From Alistipes putredinis DSM 17216 (GTDB taxonomy: Bacteria > Bacteroidota > Bacteroidia > Bacteroidales > Rikenellaceae), in NCBI RefSeq assembly GCF_000154465.1, contig NZ_DS499577.1, positions 57,913-121,912 on the forward strand: DNA of 64,000 nt, read 5' to 3'. Shown here piece after piece: positions 36,166 to 46,129 of the stretch (its first letter is position 1; each line of letters opens with the position of its first letter). The notes beneath the pieces were generated by a model. It was not told where the DNA came from. It saw only the letters and a program-made list of their open reading frames with translations, and did no database searches. A program made the translations under genes and the position numbers.

Positions 36166-37167
36166 ATGATCAATACGAAAGCTTTATTGGAGCCGATGGG
36201 GTCTTGGGCCTGGTGGCGTTCCTGGATTCAGTTGTTTGTCGGTTGTGCGATCATGGGATCCGGTTTCGTTTTTTTTATCAATCCTTACAATTTCGTTCCG
36301 GGCGGAGTCTATGGCGCCGGCATCGTATTGCATAATATTTTCCCGTCGATCCAGGTCGGTACTTTCGGCTATATGTTCGACGTGCCGCTGATGATTACCG
36401 CCGTATTGGTTTTCGGCGGACAGTTCGGCGCCCGGACGGTGGTGGCTGCGCTGTTCACGCCCGGTTTTATGAATATCCTGACGCGGTTGGTCTATTCCGA
36501 TGCGGCATTTACGGCCGACGGTATCAATCTCGATCCGGCGCTATTGCTGGGCGGTTCGCTCAACTTGTCGAACGATCTGTTGCTGACCTGTATCATCGGT
36601 GCGGTCGTTATCGGCGTGGGGCAGGGTATGGTCGTGCGGACACAGGCTACCACGGGCGGTACGGACATTATCGCCATGTTGCTTCAGAAGTATGCGGGCA
36701 TCAAGTTTTCCACGGGTATCTTCCTGGCGGATTGCGTGGTGATCCTTTCTGGCTTGGTGGTGATCGGTTTCGGTCTTGGTACGGGCGATAGTTCGGGTTC
36801 GGGCTGGGTGCTGACACTCTATTCGCTCATTACGATCTTCATCTGTTCGCGGGTCGTAGCCCGGGTGATCGACGGTGCGTCGTACGACAAGTTGCTGTTC
36901 ATCATCAGCGATGAAAACGAAAAACTCCGGACATTCATTCTGGAGGATCTGGAACGCAGCGCTACTTTTATCAAGGCACGGGGTATGTACTCCGAGGAGG
37001 AAAAGGATATGATTTTCCTGGTGGTCGATCGCAAGGAGGTGCATGCGGTACAGCGTAAGGTACAGGAGATCGACCCGAAAGCATTCTTCGTGGTTACGGA
37101 TGCCTACGATACCTACGGAGAGGGCTTCAAGCCTTTCCCGGAAGCGGGTGCGATTCAGGCACAGTAA
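36166..37167 (+). CDS. YitT/DUF161-DUF2179 membrane protein
   Basis: 333 residues. Five to six membrane helices in two DUF161 halves ('FVGCAIMGSGFVFFINPYNFVPGGVYGAGIVL' and 'GMVVRTQATTGGTDIIAMLLQKY') followed by a soluble C-terminal DUF2179 domain (about 230-325, 'LFIISDENEKLRTFILEDLERSATFIKARGMYSEEEKDMIFLVVDR'). The 'VPGGVYGAG' and 'TTGGTDIIA' loops are the family fingerprints. YitT proteins are widespread, likely transport or sensing proteins of the inner membrane; no substrate is established. It is 90 bases upstream of miaB. Confidence 0.9.
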   Translation: MINTKALLEPMGSWAWWRSWIQLFVGCAIMGSGFVFFINPYNFVPGGVYGAGIVLHNIFPSIQVGTFGYMFDVPLMITAVLVFGGQFGARTVVAALFTPGFMNILTRLVYSDAAFTADGINLDPALLLGGSLNLSNDLLLTCIIGAVVIGVGQGMVVRTQATTGGTDIIAMLLQKYAGIKFSTGIFLADCVVILSGLVVIGFGLGTGDSSGSGWVLTLYSLITIFICSRVVARVIDGASYDKLLFIISDENEKLRTFILEDLERSATFIKARGMYSEEEKDMIFLVVDRKEVHAVQRKVQEIDPKAFFVVTDAYDTYGEGFKPFPEAGAIQAQ

Positions 37168-37256
37168 TTTTCAGAAATACCGGGGAAACGGGAACCGCGA
37201 TCGTCGATTCCCGTTTTTCGGTCCTAATTTTACCGGGCGAGTCCGGTTTTGCAACT

Positions 37257-38633
37257 ATGAATAACGAGAAGATAAATACTTTGCGTCCGCTGCAGGGTGC
37301 GGGCCGTAAACTTTTTGTCGAAACATACGGCTGTCAGATGAACGTCGGCGATACGGAAATCGTCGTTGCGATCATGCAGCAGGAGGGCTATGTCTATACC
37401 GACAAGATCGAGGAGGCGGATGTCGTTCTGATCAATACCTGTTCGATCCGAGATAATGCCGAACAGCGCATTTGGGGACGTTTGCGGGAGATGGCTCATC
37501 TGCGCCGCCGCCGGCCGGGACTGCTCGTCGGTATTATCGGTTGTATGGCCGAACGTTTGCGGGAACGGCTGCTCGAAGGGGAGAACCCCGTGGATATCGT
37601 CGCCGGTCCGGATGCGTACCGCGACCTGCCCCGCCTGGTGCGCGAAGCGGGCGAAGGCGGCCGGGGCGTCAATGTCCTGCTTTCCCGCGAGGAAACCTAC
37701 GCCGAAATCGCTCCCGTGCGGCTCGATCGCAACGGCGTGAGCAGTTATATCGCCATCATGCGCGGGTGCAACAACTATTGTTCGTACTGCGTGGTGCCTT
37801 ATACGCGGGGCGTGGAGCGCAGCCGCGATCCGCAGACTATTCTGAGCGAAGCCCTCTGCCTGTTCGAGAACGGTTACCGGGAGGTGACGCTGTTGGGACA
37901 GAACGTCAATTCGTATCGTTATGGAGCGGTCGATTTTCCGGAGCTGATGCGCCTTGTGTCCGAAATTTCGCCGCTGTTGCGCGTTCGGTTCGCAACGTCG
38001 CATCCCAAGGACATGAGCGACCGTCTGCTCGAAGTGATGGCGTCGAAACCCAACATCTGCCGCTGCATCCACCTGCCTGCCCAGTCGGGATCGTCGCGGA
38101 TGCTCGAGAAGATGAACCGCAAATATACGCGCGAATGGTACCTCGACCGCATCGCCGCTATCCGCCGCTATATGCCCGATTGCGCGATTACGACCGACCT
38201 GATCGCCGGATTCTGCAGCGAAACGGACGAGGATCATCGGCAGACGCTTTCGCTGATGCGGGAGGTGGGGTATGAATTCGCCTATATGTTCAAGTATTCC
38301 GAGCGGCCCGATACGTTCGCTCAACGTCACATGCCCGACGATGTGCCGGATTCGGTCAAGACGGCCCGTTTGAACGAAATCATCGCCTTGCAGAATACGC
38401 TTTCGGCCGAAAGCAACGCCCGCGATGTCGGCAAAGAGTTCGAAATTCTGGTGGAAGGTACTTCCAAGCGCAGCGACCGGCAGCTTTTCGGACGTACGTC
38501 GCAGAATAAGGTGGTGGTCTTCGATCGCGGCGAGTGCCGGATCGGGGATTACGTGCGGGTGCGGGTGACCGCCTCCTCGTCGGCGACGTTGCAGGGAGAG
38601 TTGGTCGAAAGAACCCGCCCGTTTGAAGTGTAA
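37257..38633 (+). CDS. miaB: tRNA-2-methylthio-N6-dimethylallyladenosine synthase
   Basis: 458 residues. MiaB adds a methylthio group to i6A37 of tRNAs reading UNN codons. N-terminal UPF0004 domain with three cluster Cys ('FVETYGCQMNVGDTE', 'INTCSIRDNAEQR', 'IIGCMAERLRE'), radical SAM motif C-x3-C-x2-C in 'RGCNNYCSYCVVPYTRG', and a C-terminal TRAM domain ('GDYVRVRVTASSSATLQGELV'). 'ERSRDPQTI' and 'LLGQNVNSY' favour MiaB over RimO or MtaB. Length and all Cys ligands are normal. The DEAD-box helicase gene starts 28 bases downstream. Confidence 0.96.
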   Translation: MNNEKINTLRPLQGAGRKLFVETYGCQMNVGDTEIVVAIMQQEGYVYTDKIEEADVVLINTCSIRDNAEQRIWGRLREMAHLRRRRPGLLVGIIGCMAERLRERLLEGENPVDIVAGPDAYRDLPRLVREAGEGGRGVNVLLSREETYAEIAPVRLDRNGVSSYIAIMRGCNNYCSYCVVPYTRGVERSRDPQTILSEALCLFENGYREVTLLGQNVNSYRYGAVDFPELMRLVSEISPLLRVRFATSHPKDMSDRLLEVMASKPNICRCIHLPAQSGSSRMLEKMNRKYTREWYLDRIAAIRRYMPDCAITTDLIAGFCSETDEDHRQTLSLMREVGYEFAYMFKYSERPDTFAQRHMPDDVPDSVKTARLNEIIALQNTLSAESNARDVGKEFEILVEGTSKRSDRQLFGRTSQNKVVVFDRGECRIGDYVRVRVTASSSATLQGELVERTRPFEV

Positions 38634-38661
38634 TAATTGGAAAAGAAAGAAAACGCATAGT

Positions 38662-40092
<1,431 letters not shown>

Positions 40093-40112
40093 TGCCTTTT
40101 GAAATTCGCAGC

Positions 40113-40153
40113 GCCGGATTGCGGCTCCCGAAAGTGCGGGATCGCAGTCCGGC
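40113..40153 (+). terminator. Hairpin after the DEAD-box helicase gene
   Basis: GCCGGATTGCG/CGCAGTCCGGC arms with an inner CTCCCG..CGGGA pairing, 20 bases past the stop. No T-run. The stretch 40154-40481 holds no supported gene. Confidence 0.55.
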
Positions 40154-40481
40154 ATTGTATTTTACGGAGCCGGCCAAGACCCCGTAAAGGTATGTCCAAT
40201 GTCCCGGAACGATGCTGGAATACCGTCCTTGATTGCCTCTTGCAAGGAAACCGATCCGCTTGTGCGGACCGGCCTGTCGATGTTGTCGCCGGGAGCAAGG
40301 TGTCGGCTGGCATTTTTCGAAGTATCGTTGTCGAGGGGAGAAAGCCTGCGGAGCCGGAAAGAGTGGCGGAGGCGGAGGCGTCATCGATCCCATCGTATGA
40401 GGCTTTTCGCGTCGGGCCGTTCGTGCCGGACGGGCCTTGTTTTGCGGGGCGTTCGGACAGGGTGAAGAGGACGTATTGCGT

Positions 40482-40517
40482 AAAATCCCGGATGAATACA
40501 TATTCATCCGGGATTTT
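40482..40517 (-). terminator. Terminator after katA
   Basis: Stem AAAATCCCGGATGAATA/TATTCATCCGGGATTTT with a 2-base loop, 53 bases past the katA stop; T-run on both strands. Confidence 0.82.
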
Positions 40518-40569
40518 GTAGCGATCTTAACGAAATGGAGGAACCTCCTTTCGGTGCGTCTGCTGCGAA

Positions 40570-42072
40570 TCACTTTTTGTTGCGGGGATCCCACGTCGGG
40601 TGTGCCGGGTCCTCCGCTTTCAGGGCTTCCTCATAGTCGATACCCAATGCCTTCGCCACGCCTTTGCCGTATTCGGGATCGGCGTAGGAGCAGTTGCGCA
40701 CGTGCCGCTGTTTGATGAAGAGGGCGCTGTCGCCCATCGCGCGGGCCGTGTTCTCGCACGTCGCCCGTTGGTCTTCGGCCGACATCAGCCGCCAGAGCTT
40801 GCCCGGTTGGGTGAAATAGTCGCTGTCGAGTTCCCGTTCGTCGTAATTGTAGATGGCACCGTTCACCTCCAAAGGCGGTTCTTTCAGGTTCGGGCTGTCC
40901 TGCCATTCGCCGTAGCTGTTCGGCTGGTAGGGGATCGTCGCTCCGTAATTGCCGTCCGTGCGCATCTGTCCGTCGCGGTGGTAGTCGTGGAACGGACAGC
41001 GGGGTTTATTCACGGGAATCAGGTTGTTGTTCACGCCCAGCCGGTAGCGCTGTGCGTCGCCGTAGGAGAAGAGCCGCCCCTGCAACATCTTGTCGGGCGA
41101 GAAGCCGATGCCTTCGATGACGTTCGCAGGGTTGAACGCCGCCTGTTCGATTTCGGCGAAGAAGTTGTCCGGGTTGCGGTTCAGTTCGAGAATACCCACG
41201 TCATGCAGCGGGAAATCGCCGTGATACCACACTTTGGTCAGGTCGAAGGGATTGATTTTGTAGTTTCGGGCCTCCTCTTCGGTCATCAGCTGCACCTGCA
41301 TCAGCCAGCGGGGATAATCGCCCCGTTCGATCGCTTCGAACAGGTCGCGCTGGTTCGACTCCCGGTCTTTGGCGATGACCGCCTCGGCTTCGGCGTCCGT
41401 GAGGTTCTTGATGCCTTGCAGGGTGCGGAAATGGAATTTGACCCATGTGCGCTTGTTGTCCTTGTCGTAGAAGCTGAAGGTGTGGCTGCCGAAGCCGTGC
41501 ATATGGCGGAACGAGGCCGGAATGCCGCGCGGACTCATCGTGATCGTCACCTGGTGGAGCGCTTCCGGGAGGAGCGTCCAAAAATCCCAGTTGTTGTTGG
41601 CACTTCGCATGCCGGTGCGCGGATCGCGTTTGATGGCGTGGTTCAGGTCGGGGAATTTCAGCGGATCGCGCAGGAAGAAGACCGGCGTGTTGTTGCCTAC
41701 CAGGTCCCAGTTGCCCGTGTCGGTGTAGAATTTCATGGCGAAGCCCCGGATGTCGCGCTCGGCATCGGCGGCGCCGCGCTCTCCGGCTACGGTCGAGAAG
41801 CGGACCAGACAGTCGGTCTTTTTACCCACCTGCGAAAAGATCGAGGCCCGGGTGTATTTGGTGATGTCGTGCGTCACGGTGAAGGTCCCGAAAGCTCCCG
41901 ATCCTTTGGCGTGCATGCGGCGTTCGGGGATCACTTCCCGGTCGAAATGGGCGAGTTTTTCGAGATACCATACGTCTTGCAGCATGGCGGGGCCGCGCAC
42001 GTCGGCGGTTTGGATGTTTTGGTTGTCGGCAATGGGTTTCCCGTTTTCGGAGGTCAGTCTTTTCTTGTCCAT
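40570..42072 (-). CDS. katA: Monofunctional haem catalase (small-subunit, clade 3 type)
   Basis: 500 residues, the size of small-subunit catalases. It converts H2O2 to water and oxygen. N-terminal 'RGPAMLQDVWYLEKLAHFDREVIPERRMHAKGSGAFG' contains the distal active-site His (in RRMHAKGSGA); the distal Asn is in 'ADAERDIRGFAMKFYTDTGNWDLVGNNTPVFF'; the proximal haem Tyr lies in 'RLFSYGDAQRYRLGVNN'. The protein is cytosolic and probably tetrameric. It stands alone before tRNA-Ala. With the SOD-rubredoxin fusion at 12624 it suggests oxygen-stress defence in an anaerobe. Confidence 0.97.
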   Translation of the reverse strand: MDKKRLTSENGKPIADNQNIQTADVRGPAMLQDVWYLEKLAHFDREVIPERRMHAKGSGAFGTFTVTHDITKYTRASIFSQVGKKTDCLVRFSTVAGERGAADAERDIRGFAMKFYTDTGNWDLVGNNTPVFFLRDPLKFPDLNHAIKRDPRTGMRSANNNWDFWTLLPEALHQVTITMSPRGIPASFRHMHGFGSHTFSFYDKDNKRTWVKFHFRTLQGIKNLTDAEAEAVIAKDRESNQRDLFEAIERGDYPRWLMQVQLMTEEEARNYKINPFDLTKVWYHGDFPLHDVGILELNRNPDNFFAEIEQAAFNPANVIEGIGFSPDKMLQGRLFSYGDAQRYRLGVNNNLIPVNKPRCPFHDYHRDGQMRTDGNYGATIPYQPNSYGEWQDSPNLKEPPLEVNGAIYNYDERELDSDYFTQPGKLWRLMSAEDQRATCENTARAMGDSALFIKQRHVRNCSYADPEYGKGVAKALGIDYEEALKAEDPAHPTWDPRNKK

Positions 42073-42293
42073 ATCCTATCGTTTTTTGTCGGCATGCAGA
42101 AAATGCCGGACCGGTTTATGATTGAATTTCATATCGTTGTAATTCAGAGCAAAAACATTGCCATACAGACTGGCGTTGCCTCTTTGGGGATATGTTTTTT
42201 CTGCGAGGAGCGGACTGTCGGAGCGAATTTTTCAGGGAAATCGACTCTGTTTTTCGAGGATTTGGAAAATTTCACTATATTTGTCCCGTTAAC

Positions 42294-42370
<77 letters not shown>

Positions 42371-42411
42371 AGTAAAAAACGGCCTCAAACGCATATAGAG
42401 GGCATTTTTGA

Positions 42412-42441
42412 GAAAACCACCTATACGGGTGGTTTTCTTTT
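42412..42441 (+). terminator. Terminator downstream of tRNA-Ala
   Basis: Stem GAAAACCACC/GGTGGTTTTC followed by TTTTTC on the plus strand. Confidence 0.8.
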
Positions 42442-42456
42442 TCTGCATACTCTTAC

Positions 42457-42485
42457 ACATATTTCGTGAGAAATATGTAGCTTTG
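42457..42485 (+). promoter_or_regulatory. Integrase promoter with overlapping 9-bp palindrome
   Basis: Inverted repeat ACATATTTC-GTGA-GAAATATGT (42457-42478) ends on the first base of the -7 element TAGCTTTG (42478-42485). A protein bound there would block the promoter. The palindrome could also be an integrase or excisionase arm or core site. Confidence 0.55.
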
Positions 42486-42516
42486 TTTTACGAATGTTTT
42501 GCAAAGCCACACAAGT

Positions 42517-43830
42517 ATGCCAACCTACAAGCCCACCGTATTCAAGCATCACCAGCGCCGTGATGGGAAATTTCGTGTTTCGATTCGAATAACGCATAAT
42601 CGCAAGTCGGTTTACATGCCGACCGACGTCTATGTTTCGCGTAAACAGATCACGACAGACTTCAAAACCATCAAGGACACCGAGGTTGTGCGGATGATCG
42701 ACCGTGACATCATCGAGTACGAAAATATCCTGCTGCGGAACCTCGGTTCGAACCTCTCGCAATACACGGCCCGCGAGTTGGCGGACTATATCGAAAAGTA
42801 CACGACGACGGACGGCGGTGCGGGCATCGACTTCATTGCCTTTTGCGAGGGCCATATTAAGGCGTTGAGGGCCGAGGGGCGTAATGGGACGGCCGGACGA
42901 TTTGAGGCCGTCATTCGCAACCTAACCGACTATTTCGGGCGTTCCACCGTATTCGTCAAGGAAATCAACGTTAAGAACTTGCAGGGTTTCGTCGAATACA
43001 TGCAGAAACCGCACGAGCAGACGAGAACGAACCAGCACGGCAAAGAGGTGGCGGTGCGGCGCCCCGGGTGTAAGGCGCAAACGGTAAAGGACTATTTGGC
43101 CGACATTCACACCCTATTTAATGCGGCATGCGACTACTACAACGACGAGGACGCCGAAACGGTTCTAATTACCCACCGGCCGTTCGGGAGTAAGAAATTA
43201 CAGGTCGAGGTGAAAGAGGAACCGGAGAAACGCGATCTTTCCGAGGATGACCTCGTGAAGATCCTGAAAGCCGAGGCGGTCCCGGGCAAGCGCATGCAGC
43301 TGGCGCGGGACGTGCTGGCGCTCTCGTTCTACCTGCTGGCCATGAACACCGCCGACTTGTTCGGAGACGACGCCAAACTCGGAGATGGCCGGATCACCTA
43401 CCACCGGCAGAAGACAGCCACCCGCCGCAAGGACGAGGCGCTAATGTCCGTGAAGATCGAACCGGAGGCGCTGCCACTGATCCACAAGTATCGCGACCCC
43501 GACAAACGACGGTTGTTCTCGTTCTATAAAATGTATGCCAATTTTCGGGAGTTCAACCACAACGTGAATGCGGGCTGCAAACAGCTTGCCGCGCACTTGG
43601 GTATCGATGTGCCGTTGAGTACCTATTACATCCGCCACACCTGGGCCACCCTTGCCTCCGAGGAGTGCGGGATCTCGGAGGCCGACATCGCGCTGGCACT
43701 GAATCACGTCGGGGCAGCTACCGGCCTCGAAAGCGGCAAAAGTCTCAAGACCACGCGGGGGTACATTCACCGCCGGTTCACGCGCAACGACACGAACAAC
43801 CGCATCGTTTTGGATTACGTGAAAAAGTAA
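42517..43830 (+). CDS. Phage tyrosine recombinase / integrase
   Basis: 437 residues from the ATG at 42517 (MPTYKPTVFKHHQRRDGKF); the upstream TTG is rejected. It has an arm-binding N-domain, a SAM-like core-binding domain (about 105-210) and a catalytic domain. Catalytic residues: 'YYIRHTWATLA' (Arg-His), His in 'ALNHVGAATGLESGKSLKTT' and nucleophile Tyr in 'RGYIHRRF'. The first catalytic Arg position reads 'LLAMNTADLFG' with no Arg, as in several Bacteroidetes recombinases. It drives integration at tRNA-Ala next to it. Confidence 0.93.
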   Translation: MPTYKPTVFKHHQRRDGKFRVSIRITHNRKSVYMPTDVYVSRKQITTDFKTIKDTEVVRMIDRDIIEYENILLRNLGSNLSQYTARELADYIEKYTTTDGGAGIDFIAFCEGHIKALRAEGRNGTAGRFEAVIRNLTDYFGRSTVFVKEINVKNLQGFVEYMQKPHEQTRTNQHGKEVAVRRPGCKAQTVKDYLADIHTLFNAACDYYNDEDAETVLITHRPFGSKKLQVEVKEEPEKRDLSEDDLVKILKAEAVPGKRMQLARDVLALSFYLLAMNTADLFGDDAKLGDGRITYHRQKTATRRKDEALMSVKIEPEALPLIHKYRDPDKRRLFSFYKMYANFREFNHNVNAGCKQLAAHLGIDVPLSTYYIRHTWATLASEECGISEADIALALNHVGAATGLESGKSLKTTRGYIHRRFTRNDTNNRIVLDYVKK

Positions 43831-43874
43831 ATACTAATTATTACCTATAAAAGTATAAAATAATATACTATTTA

Positions 43875-43918
43875 TTTGGATAATGATATATTTTGCATTA
43901 TCTTTGTACTGTCAAACA
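43875..43918 (+). promoter_or_regulatory. hicAB promoter with TGTCAAACA operator-like site
   Basis: TTTG at 43875-43878, TATCTTTG at 43899-43906 (20-base spacer), then the dyad TGTCAAACA at 43910-43918. The same dyad occurs at the same 3-base distance after the -7 element of the lysogeny-region promoter at 47547, which suggests one repressor for both. Confidence 0.55.
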
Positions 43919-43933
43919 ATAACAAAGGGTAAT

Positions 43934-44113
43934 ATGAAATCAAGTGAGTTGCACCGCCTAATCCTAAAAAACGGATGGCGATCTATCCGACAGGCAGGGA
44001 GCCACGTAATTTATGAAAAGGATGGCAAAACGGTTTCGGTTCCTTTTCACGGCTCGAAAGAAATGGGTTCAGGAATAGCACGGCGGTTTATCCGGGAGAT
44101 GGGGCTGAAATAA
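43934..44113 (+). CDS. hicA: HicA-like toxin (mRNA interferase)
   Basis: 59 residues from the ATG at 43934. It matches HicA: 'MKSSELHRLILKNGWRSIRQAGSHVIYEKDG' with the catalytic His24 in 'GSHVIY', then 'VPFHGSKEMGSGIARRFIREMG'. HicA is a double-stranded-RNA-binding-fold endoribonuclease that cleaves mRNA and is neutralised by HicB. The HicB-like gene follows 49 bases downstream, with a C9 tract in the gap. Together they form a type II toxin-antitoxin pair that would favour prophage retention. Confidence 0.85.
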   Translation: MKSSELHRLILKNGWRSIRQAGSHVIYEKDGKTVSVPFHGSKEMGSGIARRFIREMGLK

Positions 44114-44114
44114 G

Positions 44115-44123
44115 CCCCCCCCC
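44115..44123. repeat. C9 tract between hicA and hicB
   Basis: Nine C starting two bases after the hicA stop and 39 bases before the hicB ATG. Length change would not alter either frame but could affect hicB leader structure. Confidence 0.8.
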
Positions 44124-44162
44124 TCCCCGGGCAACCGGAAACGAAATAAATACACACGATTT

Positions 44163-44567
44163 ATGGAAAAGGTAAAGGTTATCATCGAATGGGCATCGGA
44201 CGGAACGATTTCGGCCATGATGGAAAAGGATATGTTTGCTGGAATGGGCGATACCGTCAAGGCGGCCGTTGCCGACATGAAAGAGGGCGTTGCACTCTAT
44301 ATCAAAACGGCCAAAGAGATGGGTTTTCCCTACAAGGCATATTTGGACGGAGCGTATGAGATCGAACTGGAGTATGACGCGGTTAGCGCATTGAAATATG
44401 CACGAGAGTACATCAAGGACACCAAGCTGGCGGAGCTGACCGGTATTCCAGCCGCCCAGTTGGGACGTTATGCCAATGATAAAAGTAAACCACGCCCGGC
44501 ACAACGTCGTAAGATTATCGAGGCGTTGCACAAATTCGCGGCGCCGTTCTATTCGATTGTGTTGTGA
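44163..44567 (+). CDS. hicB: HicB-like antitoxin with HTH domain
   Basis: 134 residues. The N-terminal half is a partial RNase-H-like HicB fold ('KVKVIIEWASDGTISAMME', 'AVADMKEGVALYIKTAKEMG', 'YEIELEYDAVSALKYA'); the C-terminal half is an XRE-type HTH ('LAELTGIPAAQLGRYANDKSKPRPAQRRKIIEAL'). HicB binds HicA and usually represses its own promoter through the HTH; the palindromic sites upstream of hicA are possible targets. A terminator follows at 44621. Confidence 0.85.
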   Translation: MEKVKVIIEWASDGTISAMMEKDMFAGMGDTVKAAVADMKEGVALYIKTAKEMGFPYKAYLDGAYEIELEYDAVSALKYAREYIKDTKLAELTGIPAAQLGRYANDKSKPRPAQRRKIIEALHKFAAPFYSIVL

Positions 44568-44620
44568 CGAATTGCTGTTACCGGTAGTTATTGTTTGACG
44601 ACGACCTATTTGGAAACGGC

Positions 44621-44650
44621 AGCCCCCGGATCACTCCGGGGGCTTTTTTA
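44621..44650 (+). terminator. Terminator after hicB
   Basis: AGCCCCCGGA/TCCGGGGGCT stem with a 4-base loop, then TTTTTT. Confidence 0.9.
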
Positions 44651-44709
44651 CTCTTTATCTTTGGCCTGCAATTCTGCCTCGGTCTTTCTCTTTGTAATTT
44701 CGAATAACC

Positions 44710-44985
44710 TTATACGGTGGGTCCCGCAGTATTACATTCTGCTTTTTTGCTTCGGATGATTTCGAGAATCACGCGGTCGCCATCAAGAATCAGCATCCCG
44801 TGCCGACGGGGATCACCACCTTTTGTGCGGTGCTCGGCCTCGCATTCGGTGCGGATCCGGACACAACGGAAACCTGCGGCCTCGAAAGCCGACCCGATTA
44901 ACGATAGGTCGCTGCGCTTGGGGACGCAGTACATGGGGTTAATTGCCGCTTCGATGCGGCTCATACGTTCGATGTGCTTTTTCAT
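44710..44985 (-). CDS. Small prophage protein, unknown
   Basis: 91 residues on the minus strand, not recognised. Basic N-terminus (MKKHIERMSRIEAAINP), then 'RSDLSLIGSAFEAAGFRCVRIRTECEAEHRTKGG' and a short hydrophobic strand 'HGMLILDGDRVILEIIRSKK'. It is divergent from neighbours and starts 20 bases downstream of a stable structured element at 45005-45076, which on this strand is followed by a T-run and may attenuate it. Confidence 0.5.
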   Translation of the reverse strand: MKKHIERMSRIEAAINPMYCVPKRSDLSLIGSAFEAAGFRCVRIRTECEAEHRTKGGDPRRHGMLILDGDRVILEIIRSKKAECNTAGPTV

Positions 44986-45004
44986 ATAGGTTTGACAAAT
45001 AAAA

Positions 45005-45076
45005 AACTGCGTTACGAGTTGTCCGGCCCTATATGCAAGCCGTCGGGCGTTTCCGCTTACCGAACTCGACGCAGTT
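45005..45076 (-). ncRNA. Candidate structured RNA or leader attenuator
   Basis: On the minus strand AACTGCGT-CGAGTT (outer arm) pairs with AACTCG-TA-ACGCAGTT, 14 pairs with one 2-base bulge. Inside are a CGG/CCG extension, a GTAAGC/GCTTGC stem and a GCG-GAAA-CGC GNRA tetraloop. TTTTTTATTTG follows directly, as in an intrinsic terminator. The ATG of the 91-residue ORF is 20 bases on. It is either a ~72-base small RNA or a regulatory leader. Confidence 0.5.
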
Positions 45077-45197
45077 AAATTTAACTGTATGTAATAGATA
45101 CAAAATATCTGATACTACAGACATATTTGTATTGCATATAGATTTGACGATACAAATATACATTTTTCAATCGGAATGAAAAAATGATGTAGAAATA

Positions 45198-45229
45198 TTT
45201 GTATAATACGCAAAAGTGTATTATATTTG
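45198..45229 (+). promoter_or_regulatory. Prophage promoter with palindrome in the spacer
   Basis: TTTG 45198-45201, TATATTTG 45222-45229, 20-base spacer. The inverted repeat AATAC-gcaaaagt-GTATT lies in the spacer and could be an operator. It serves the small gene at 45253. Confidence 0.55.
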
Positions 45230-45252
45230 TAATACCAAACACGAAATATGAT

Positions 45253-45390
45253 ATGGAAGTAGAGCTAACAGAAAAAGAGTGGGATTTGATAGAATCTATT
45301 CGTAATTACCATAAGGCATATCCCAATGGAAAGGAGGAACAAGAATGGTATATTGAGATGATTTTGCAAGAATTATTAGACAGAGATTAA
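45253..45390 (+). CDS. Very small acidic prophage protein
   Basis: 45 residues (MEVELTEKEWDLIESIRNYHKAY...), strongly acidic and helical, not recognised. It has its own consensus promoter 24 bases upstream and sits 45 bases before the DUF5053 gene on the same strand, so the two are likely one transcript ending at the terminator near 45714. Confidence 0.5.
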   Translation: MEVELTEKEWDLIESIRNYHKAYPNGKEEQEWYIEMILQELLDRD

Positions 45391-45435
45391 ACAATCACCT
45401 CCGACCAATTGGCCGGAGGTATAAAAATAGATCGT

Positions 45436-45681
45436 ATGGAAATTTTAGTGAAACAAAACCGAAAAACGGTAAAACAGAAAATGTCCGATATTTTATTAGA
45501 TGTATCGTGGGCTAAAATATCGGAGCGGTACTTCGGCAAATCCCGGTCGTGGCTTTATCATAAAATGGATGGTGTGAATAATGGCAAACCGGATGATTTT
45601 AACGAAGCAGAAAAAGAAACTTTACGAAGCGCTTTGCTTGATCTTTCAGAAAGGATCAGTAAGTGTGCGAAAAGTATTTGA
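45436..45681 (+). CDS. DUF5053 family protein
   Basis: 81 residues from the ATG at 45436. 'MSDILLDVSWAKISERYFGKSRSWLYHKMDGVNNGKPDDFNEAEKETLRSALLDL' is characteristic of the DUF5053 family, common in Bacteroidetes prophages and mobile elements; the middle looks like an HTH with a transposase-like 'KSRSWLYHK' turn. Likely a small DNA-binding regulator; no function is established. Confidence 0.7.
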   Translation: MEILVKQNRKTVKQKMSDILLDVSWAKISERYFGKSRSWLYHKMDGVNNGKPDDFNEAEKETLRSALLDLSERISKCAKSI

Positions 45682-45713
45682 TGATTGATTCTATTTATTA
45701 TTTTTATTCATAA

Positions 45714-45740
45714 AACCCCGGTCTATGACCGGGGTGAATT
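45714..45740. terminator. Bidirectional terminator between convergent prophage genes
   Basis: Perfect ACCCCGGTC/GACCGGGGT stem with TAT loop; T-rich on the plus-strand side, A-rich before it. It serves the DUF5053 transcript and the convergent lipoprotein gene. Confidence 0.78.
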
Positions 45741-45741
45741 T

Positions 45742-46101
45742 TTATTTGTCTGATTTGATTTTTCCATCTTGTGCTGTATTTTGTACATCACGTAGCGGAA
45801 TATAAAATTTAGTTTGCGTTGGTGTATAAATACCGCATGTTATACATGAAACCAACAGGTTTAGGAAGTTATGATTAGTCTTTACTACGAAATCTTCCGC
45901 ATTGTTCACGTATTCTGCGGCTTCGAGTTTATTTTTACCGACCGGCACTAATCCTCCAATCAAGTGGTGGTTCCATTCTTGATTTACTTGTACCAAAGGT
46001 TCATTAGGCTTTACATTCCCATGCAGGACCCGTGTGCTGTAACAAGAGGTCATACTTAATATTATGCCAAGTACCCCTCCCCATAATAAAATTTTTTTCA
46101 T
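45742..46101 (-). CDS. Bor-like prophage lipoprotein
   Basis: 119 residues. Signal peptide with lipobox 'LSMTSC' then 'YSTRVLHGNVKPNEPLVQVNQEWNHHLIGGLVPVGK', which parallels lambda Bor (an Iss-like lipoprotein giving serum resistance): Cys-Y-S-T, a central '(N)H.(I/L).GL.P' block and a hydrophobic C-terminal segment ('NLLVSCITCGIYTPTQTKFYI'). Bor-like proteins are lysogenic conversion genes exposed at the outer membrane. Its promoter contains a C9/G9 tract in the -33/-7 spacer, so expression may switch by tract length. Confidence 0.7.
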   Translation of the reverse strand: MKKILLWGGVLGIILSMTSCYSTRVLHGNVKPNEPLVQVNQEWNHHLIGGLVPVGKNKLEAAEYVNNAEDFVVKTNHNFLNLLVSCITCGIYTPTQTKFYIPLRDVQNTAQDGKIKSDK

Positions 46102-46129
46102 GATTAATGTAATATTAAGTTAGGTGCTG

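Noticed and set aside
40199..40465. Open frames between the helicase and katA
   Set aside because: Arg-rich, no start signal, flanked by terminators on both sides.
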